Notes under the pieces: generated by a model | Database searches by the model: none | What the model was told of the DNA's origin: nothing | Seen by the model: the letters and a program-made list of their open reading frames with translations, nothing else | Shown: one piece after another, positions 5,567 to 7,828 of the stretch | Position numbering within the stretch: position 1 is the first letter of the stretch | Layout: every line of letters begins with the position of its first letter | Assembly: GCA_964470615.1 (NCBI GenBank) | Contig: CAYYDH010000028.1 | Location: 1-7,828, forward strand | Direction of reading: 5' to 3' | DNA length: 7,828 nt | Origin: CAYYDH01 sp964470615 | GTDB taxonomy: Bacteria; Patescibacteriota; Minisyncoccia; Minisyncoccales; GWA2-38-27 | Position numbers and translations under genes: made by a program

Positions 5567-5923
5567 TTATTCTCTCTCTGAGCGAGGCCTATTATCTATT
5601 CGTGTGCCACCTCTACTATATGCCTCATCTAATTCTTTTTTTGCTTTAGCCATCTCCGTTTGCTGCTTAATTTTTTCCGCATTAAACTGAGCTAATTCCT
5701 GCTCTCTTAGAGTTGATAATCTGCGGACAAGATAGTCATTTTTGTCAGCATCTTTACTACCCAATGCGACTCTTGGATGCTCTTGTACAAAAGCATTGAG
5801 CTCTTTTTCGGCCTCAGCTATTTTTTCTTTGAGGGTTGGCTCTCTGTTAGTATCATTATTTTCAAGATTTATTTGTTGTTCGGGCTCCTCTTGAACCGGT
5901 CCCGATTCTATATTTCTTGGCAT
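5567..5923 (-). CDS. Charged coiled-coil hypothetical protein, 118 aa
   Basis: First gene of the three-gene operon. No family is recognised. Residues 1-30 are Glu/Pro/Asn-rich and probably disordered. Residues 31-48 (KEKIAEAEKELNAFVQEH) and 66-101 (RRLSTLREQELAQFNAEKIKQQTEMAKAKKELDEAY) read as two amphipathic, coiled-coil-prone helices joined by a short loop, and the tail is Arg/Glu-rich. The motif KKELDEAYS near the C-terminus resembles NELDNAFS in the next protein (residues 64-71), hinting at shared ancestry or a shared contact. It lies only 14 bp upstream of the J-domain gene. A promoter is visible about 37 bp upstream of the ATG, which has no SD. It may be an adaptor of the J-domain protein; this is inferred from position. 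Confidence 0.75.
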   Translation of the reverse strand: MPRNIESGPVQEEPEQQINLENNDTNREPTLKEKIAEAEKELNAFVQEHPRVALGSKDADKNDYLVRRLSTLREQELAQFNAEKIKQQTEMAKAKKELDEAYSRGGTRIDNRPRSERE

Positions 5924-5959
5924 ATTTTAAAATTTTAATTGTAATTATTGTATTGTGTC

Positions 5960-5988
5960 ATTATCTATCTTTTAAAATAAAATTGCAA
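5960..5988 (-). promoter_or_regulatory. Promoter of the J-domain operon with an overlapping palindrome
   Basis: On the minus strand the -35 box is TTGCAA (5988-5983), the spacer is 17 bp and the -10 box is GATAAT (5965-5960), about 37 bp before the ATG at 5923. An inverted repeat TTGCA-TAGT-TGCAA (5996-5983) overlaps the -35 box and could be an operator. The leader is almost purely A/T. Confidence 0.65.
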
Positions 5989-6014
5989 CTATGCAACGCG
6001 ATTACTTGCTAAAA

Positions 6015-6043
6015 ATAAAATCACTCTCGATGAGTGATTTTAT
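6015..6043 (-). terminator. Strong terminator hairpin with a 12-bp perfect stem
   Basis: ATAAAATCACTC (6015-6026) and GAGTGATTTTAT (6032-6043) form a perfect 12-bp stem with a 5-nt loop. On the minus strand the stem runs into TTTTTAGC. It lies 178 bases past the toxin stop and just upstream of the next promoter. It therefore ends either a long 3' tail of the toxin message or a separate small RNA. Confidence 0.75.
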
Positions 6044-6220
6044 CCTTGTTTTTCCTTTTGTTTACCCCTTTCATCGTCCAACTCCCCATTTTTGAACCCA
6101 CGCTTGCCATTTTTCAACTGTCTGTCAAAAGGTTGTCGCAAACCCTGTGGCAAGTCAAGGCAAATTCCGGAAAGAGTGTAAAAAACCGCTATTTTCCTTT
6201 AATACAGACTTAATTTCGAT

Positions 6221-6664
6221 TTAAATAATGTCTTTTATGGTTTTAGGAACCATGGGGCTGTCTTTGACGCCGGCGATGAGTTTTGAGAGTATGCCGTCTG
6301 ATATTTTTGGATAATTCATTGATCCGTTTTCCTCTATTTTCCTTATTAAATCACTCATTTTTACTTCAAGAACGTCATTACAGTTAAATACGCTATCCAC
6401 TATTATGGCACAGTGTTCTTGTGCTTTAACTTCTACAAGGGTGGTCTGACTGATGCCACGCTTTTTTATAAATTCCTTTTTCTTGTCTATTTGTTTTGTG
6501 CAGGTGACCATTACTAAAACGGTATCTGTTTTTGGATTTTTATTTAAAACAACAAAATAGCGATTCTTAGATTCTCTCTTTAAGTCGCCAAAATCTATAT
6601 AAAAATTGTAGACACACCCTTGTTCTATGCACAATGGAATTCTTATTTTAGGTGGTATTTCCAT
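6221..6664 (-). CDS. MazF/PemK-like putative toxin of a Panacea pair, 147 aa
   Basis: Probably a toxin neutralised by the upstream gene product. Residues 16-55 (GCVYNFYIDFGDLKRESKNR, then YFVVLNKNPKTDTVLVMVTC) follow the MazF/PemK barrel pattern: a Gly-x-Val-Tyr strand, a basic loop, an 'R-x-F-V-V-L-N' strand and a 'V-x-V-T-C-T' strand. Residues 76-95 (LVEVKAQEHCAIIVDSVFNC) match the later strands, followed by the helix KMSDLIRKIEEN. MazF-type proteins are sequence-specific RNases, but catalytic residues cannot be assigned by eye and the match is distant, so target and mechanism are open. It starts 14 bp after the antitoxin stop with no SD, so it is probably translated from the same mRNA at lower yield. 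An unrelated SH3-like toxin is the main alternative. Confidence 0.62.
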   Translation of the reverse strand: MEIPPKIRIPLCIEQGCVYNFYIDFGDLKRESKNRYFVVLNKNPKTDTVLVMVTCTKQIDKKKEFIKKRGISQTTLVEVKAQEHCAIIVDSVFNCNDVLEVKMSDLIRKIEENGSMNYPKISDGILSKLIAGVKDSPMVPKTIKDII

Positions 6665-6678
6665 TGTGCTGTCGAGAT

Positions 6679-7284
6679 TTATTTAGCAAAAAATTCCGAA
6701 ACCTCTTGCAGCTCTGAAAAAGATTCTTTTGCTGCTGTTAAAGATGATTTGTCCTCTGCAAAAAAATCATCTCCATTAGAAGGATTATCAAAAAAATCAC
6801 CGTAATCCATTTTTACCCTTTTCTTGCCAGCTTTAAGCTGCCTTTCGTGTTTTGCCCATTCCGGATATTGATGAGTTATCTCAGCCAGCTCAAATTGGTC
6901 TTTATCAGAAAATTTATCGTATGCCGCTTCCAAACATTCTATATCTGTTTCGGAAAAAACATTTAGATCTTCTTCCTTGAGGGAAATAAATGCCTGTCTT
7001 TTATCATCCGCCGGCTTGATATATTTTTTTGCATAAACTAAAACCTCCTCTGGCACATGAGAGAGGTCCGCTACATGATCAGTCATAGATCCAACCGGGC
7101 CATATTTCATAGCCCAATAAACATCACCAACTATAGGCCGTCCGTATTTTCGTAAATGAAGACGATCAGCAAAATAGATGATTTTTATCGCCTTCATCTT
7201 GTTTATCTTCCCATCCTTTTTCCTGGCCAAAAAATTCAACGCTTGAGTTGCCTTTTTGTAGCTTGTGTCAGAAGCGTTTATCAT
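6679..7284 (-). CDS. panA: Panacea-domain (SocA-like, DUF4065) antitoxin, 201 aa
   Basis: Residues 11-70 carry the Panacea signature: ALNFLARKKDGKINKMKAIK, then IIYFADRLHLRKYGRPIVGD and YWAMKYGPV. Residues 112-147 have the usual helical follow-up, DIECLEAAYDKFSDKDQFEL, then THQYPEWAKHE. Panacea proteins (formerly DUF4065, related to SocA and GepA) act as antitoxins for many unrelated toxins. They are typically encoded next to the toxin, and the domain is paired with a variable partner. The C-terminal 155-201 is acidic and Phe-rich (MDYGDFFDNPSNGDDFFAED) and is a likely toxin-specific neutralising segment. The gene precedes the toxin by 14 bp and has its own promoter upstream, as expected for a TA operon with the antitoxin first. 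The ATG at 7284 lies after A-rich sequence without an SD. The family call is firm; neutralisation of this partner is inferred. Confidence 0.88.
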   Translation of the reverse strand: MINASDTSYKKATQALNFLARKKDGKINKMKAIKIIYFADRLHLRKYGRPIVGDVYWAMKYGPVGSMTDHVADLSHVPEEVLVYAKKYIKPADDKRQAFISLKEEDLNVFSETDIECLEAAYDKFSDKDQFELAEITHQYPEWAKHERQLKAGKKRVKMDYGDFFDNPSNGDDFFAEDKSSLTAAKESFSELQEVSEFFAK

Positions 7285-7353
7285 AGTTTTTTGTTATCTT
7301 TTTTTATTTTACCAATTTTATTTAGCAACCGCAATGTCAACCTGTGAATAATT

Positions 7354-7382
7354 ATCTTACCCTAAAAATCCCTTCGAGTCAA
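7354..7382 (-). promoter_or_regulatory. Promoter of the Panacea toxin-antitoxin operon
   Basis: On the minus strand the -35 box is TTGACT (7382-7377), the spacer is 17 bp and the -10 box is TAAGAT (7359-7354). The ATG lies about 70 bp downstream at 7284. A second, weaker pair (TTGCGG, 17 bp, TAAAAT) lies closer to the gene, about 25-50 bp before the ATG. No clear operator repeat is seen in the spacer. Confidence 0.65.
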
Positions 7383-7424
7383 TCATATAAATATTACGTT
7401 AAATCATTGTTAAAGTTGTTAACT

Positions 7425-7655
7425 TTATAAAATTGCCACTACCGGCGCTGCCAAAGATTGGTTTTCCTCGGGCCCGGGTGGAGTGTCGAGATAACTCCAG
7501 ATCAGCATTATTAACTCCTCGTTTCCATCCACCACCGCCTGCTTTATAATCCTGTTAACCAAGAGCTCAAGGTATGTTTTCTGCTGACCCTCCGGAATCT
7601 CGTGTAATTTTTTCTTAATTTCCTTTGTAATTGAAATTGTTTTTTGTTCAGCCAT
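7425..7655 (-). CDS. Small mobile-element-type hypothetical protein, 76 aa
   Basis: A 76-residue soluble protein. Residues 1-35 form charged helices (ITKEIKKKLHEIPEGQQKTY). Residues 36-56 read NRIIKQAVVDGNEELIMLIW and then SYLDTPPGPE. This matches the pattern 'A-x(2)-G-[DN]-x(2)-A/L-x-x-x-I-W-x-x-[LI]-D-x-x-P' seen in small proteins of phages and integrative elements, some near terminase genes. Its role is unknown. The ATG at 7655 is preceded by GTGGGGT, a usable if imperfect ribosome-binding site. It lies 68 bp after the truncated gene at the right edge and before the Panacea operon. A short palindrome, TAAAGTT/AACTTTA (7411-7427), overlaps its stop codon and has no T-run. Confidence 0.65.
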   Translation of the reverse strand: MAEQKTISITKEIKKKLHEIPEGQQKTYLELLVNRIIKQAVVDGNEELIMLIWSYLDTPPGPEENQSLAAPVVAIL

Positions 7656-7723
7656 AGTTTTACCCCACTCAGCCCCGAAACTCTTGCCTTGGGCCTTTGT
7701 GGTTGCTTGAAAATAGTTAATTT

Positions 7724-7828
7724 TTATGATAATCTTGAGAAAAAGGTCATTCTCTCCATTCTTTCCATACTCAGTCTGGCCAGCGGATATATTTTCAACA
7801 GTTCAGAAATGGGGGAATGTTCACCGCC
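7724..7828 (-). CDS. C-terminal end of an unidentified protein (partial)
   Basis: An open frame enters from the right edge and stops at TAA (7726-7724), giving 34 residues: EHSPISELLKIYPLARLS, then MERMERMTFFSRLS. The sequence looks protein-like (helical and amphipathic, ending after an aromatic/basic turn) and the gene is on the same strand as all others. Too little is visible to name a family, and chance read-through cannot be excluded. Confidence 0.45.
   Translation of the reverse strand, partial: GGEHSPISELLKIYPLARLSMERMERMTFFSRLS

Larger units (their letters stand above)
5924..6220. other. 297-bp non-coding gap
   Basis: No convincing gene is seen on either strand. The right part (6051-6220) is higher in GC than the flanks. 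It contains CTTGCCA (6103-6109) and its complement TGGCAAG (6148-6154), enclosing CAAC/GTTG, so a structured RNA is possible. One minus frame reads QTVEKWQAWVQKWGVGR (6121-6071) but has a stop just upstream and no start, so it may be a gene remnant or chance. The left part holds the terminator at 6015-6043 and the operon promoter at 5960-5988. Confidence 0.5.

Noticed and set aside
6044..6220. tRNA or other known RNA gene in the gap
   Set aside because: No cloverleaf or known RNA motif could be drawn. Only a long-loop pairing is visible.
7411..7427. Terminator at the end of the 76-residue gene
   Set aside because: The 7-bp A/T-rich palindrome has no T-run on the minus strand.

Overview
All supportable genes in this window lie on the minus strand, so it reads from right to left. 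Most of the DNA is AT-rich (sampled stretches about 37% GC) and uses TAA, TAG and TGA as stops, so the standard bacterial code fits. Many start codons have only A/T-rich sequence upstream and no Shine-Dalgarno (SD) box. Small, highly charged, hard-to-place proteins sit beside a replication-initiator-like winged-helix gene, a toxin-antitoxin pair and small genes of the kind found on mobile elements. Together this suggests an integrated element, plasmid or phage-like segment of a low-GC bacterium. A Patescibacteria (CPR/Parcubacteria-like) host is my best guess, but it rests on general resemblance and no marker gene is present.

Layout in transcription order. (1) 7828-7425: the end of an unidentified gene, then a 76-residue protein resembling small mobile-element proteins. 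(2) 7382-6221: a promoter and a two-gene module, a Panacea (SocA/DUF4065) antitoxin followed 14 bp later by a MazF/PemK-like putative toxin. (3) 6220-5924: a non-coding gap with a strong minus-strand terminator hairpin and the promoter of the next operon. (4) 5923-3376: three charged proteins in tandem. The middle one is a 401-residue protein with a Pro-rich N-terminus, a long Glu/Lys/Arg-rich helix and a J-domain (HPD motif) at the extreme C-terminus. The operon ends in a clear terminator. (5) 3290-2561: a GC-rich (about 60%) single-gene unit with its own near-consensus promoter, hairpin-bearing leader, good SD and terminator. It is compositionally foreign and encodes an orphan 186-residue protein. 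(6) 2482-1: an unknown 288-residue protein, a winged-helix replication-initiator-like protein, a 205-residue mobile-element-type protein and a zinc-knuckle protein cut off by the window edge.

The strongest unexplained signal is inside the winged-helix gene. Four near-identical 12-bp repeats at 21, 21 and 27 bp spacing are followed by a roughly 50-bp tract with 78% A+T. This is the layout of an origin embedded in its own initiator gene, as in phage lambda O. If right, this segment carries its own replication module. The Panacea pair would serve element maintenance or defence. The J-domain operon is a candidate undescribed chaperone-recruiting system. The GC-rich unit looks like a separately acquired cassette.
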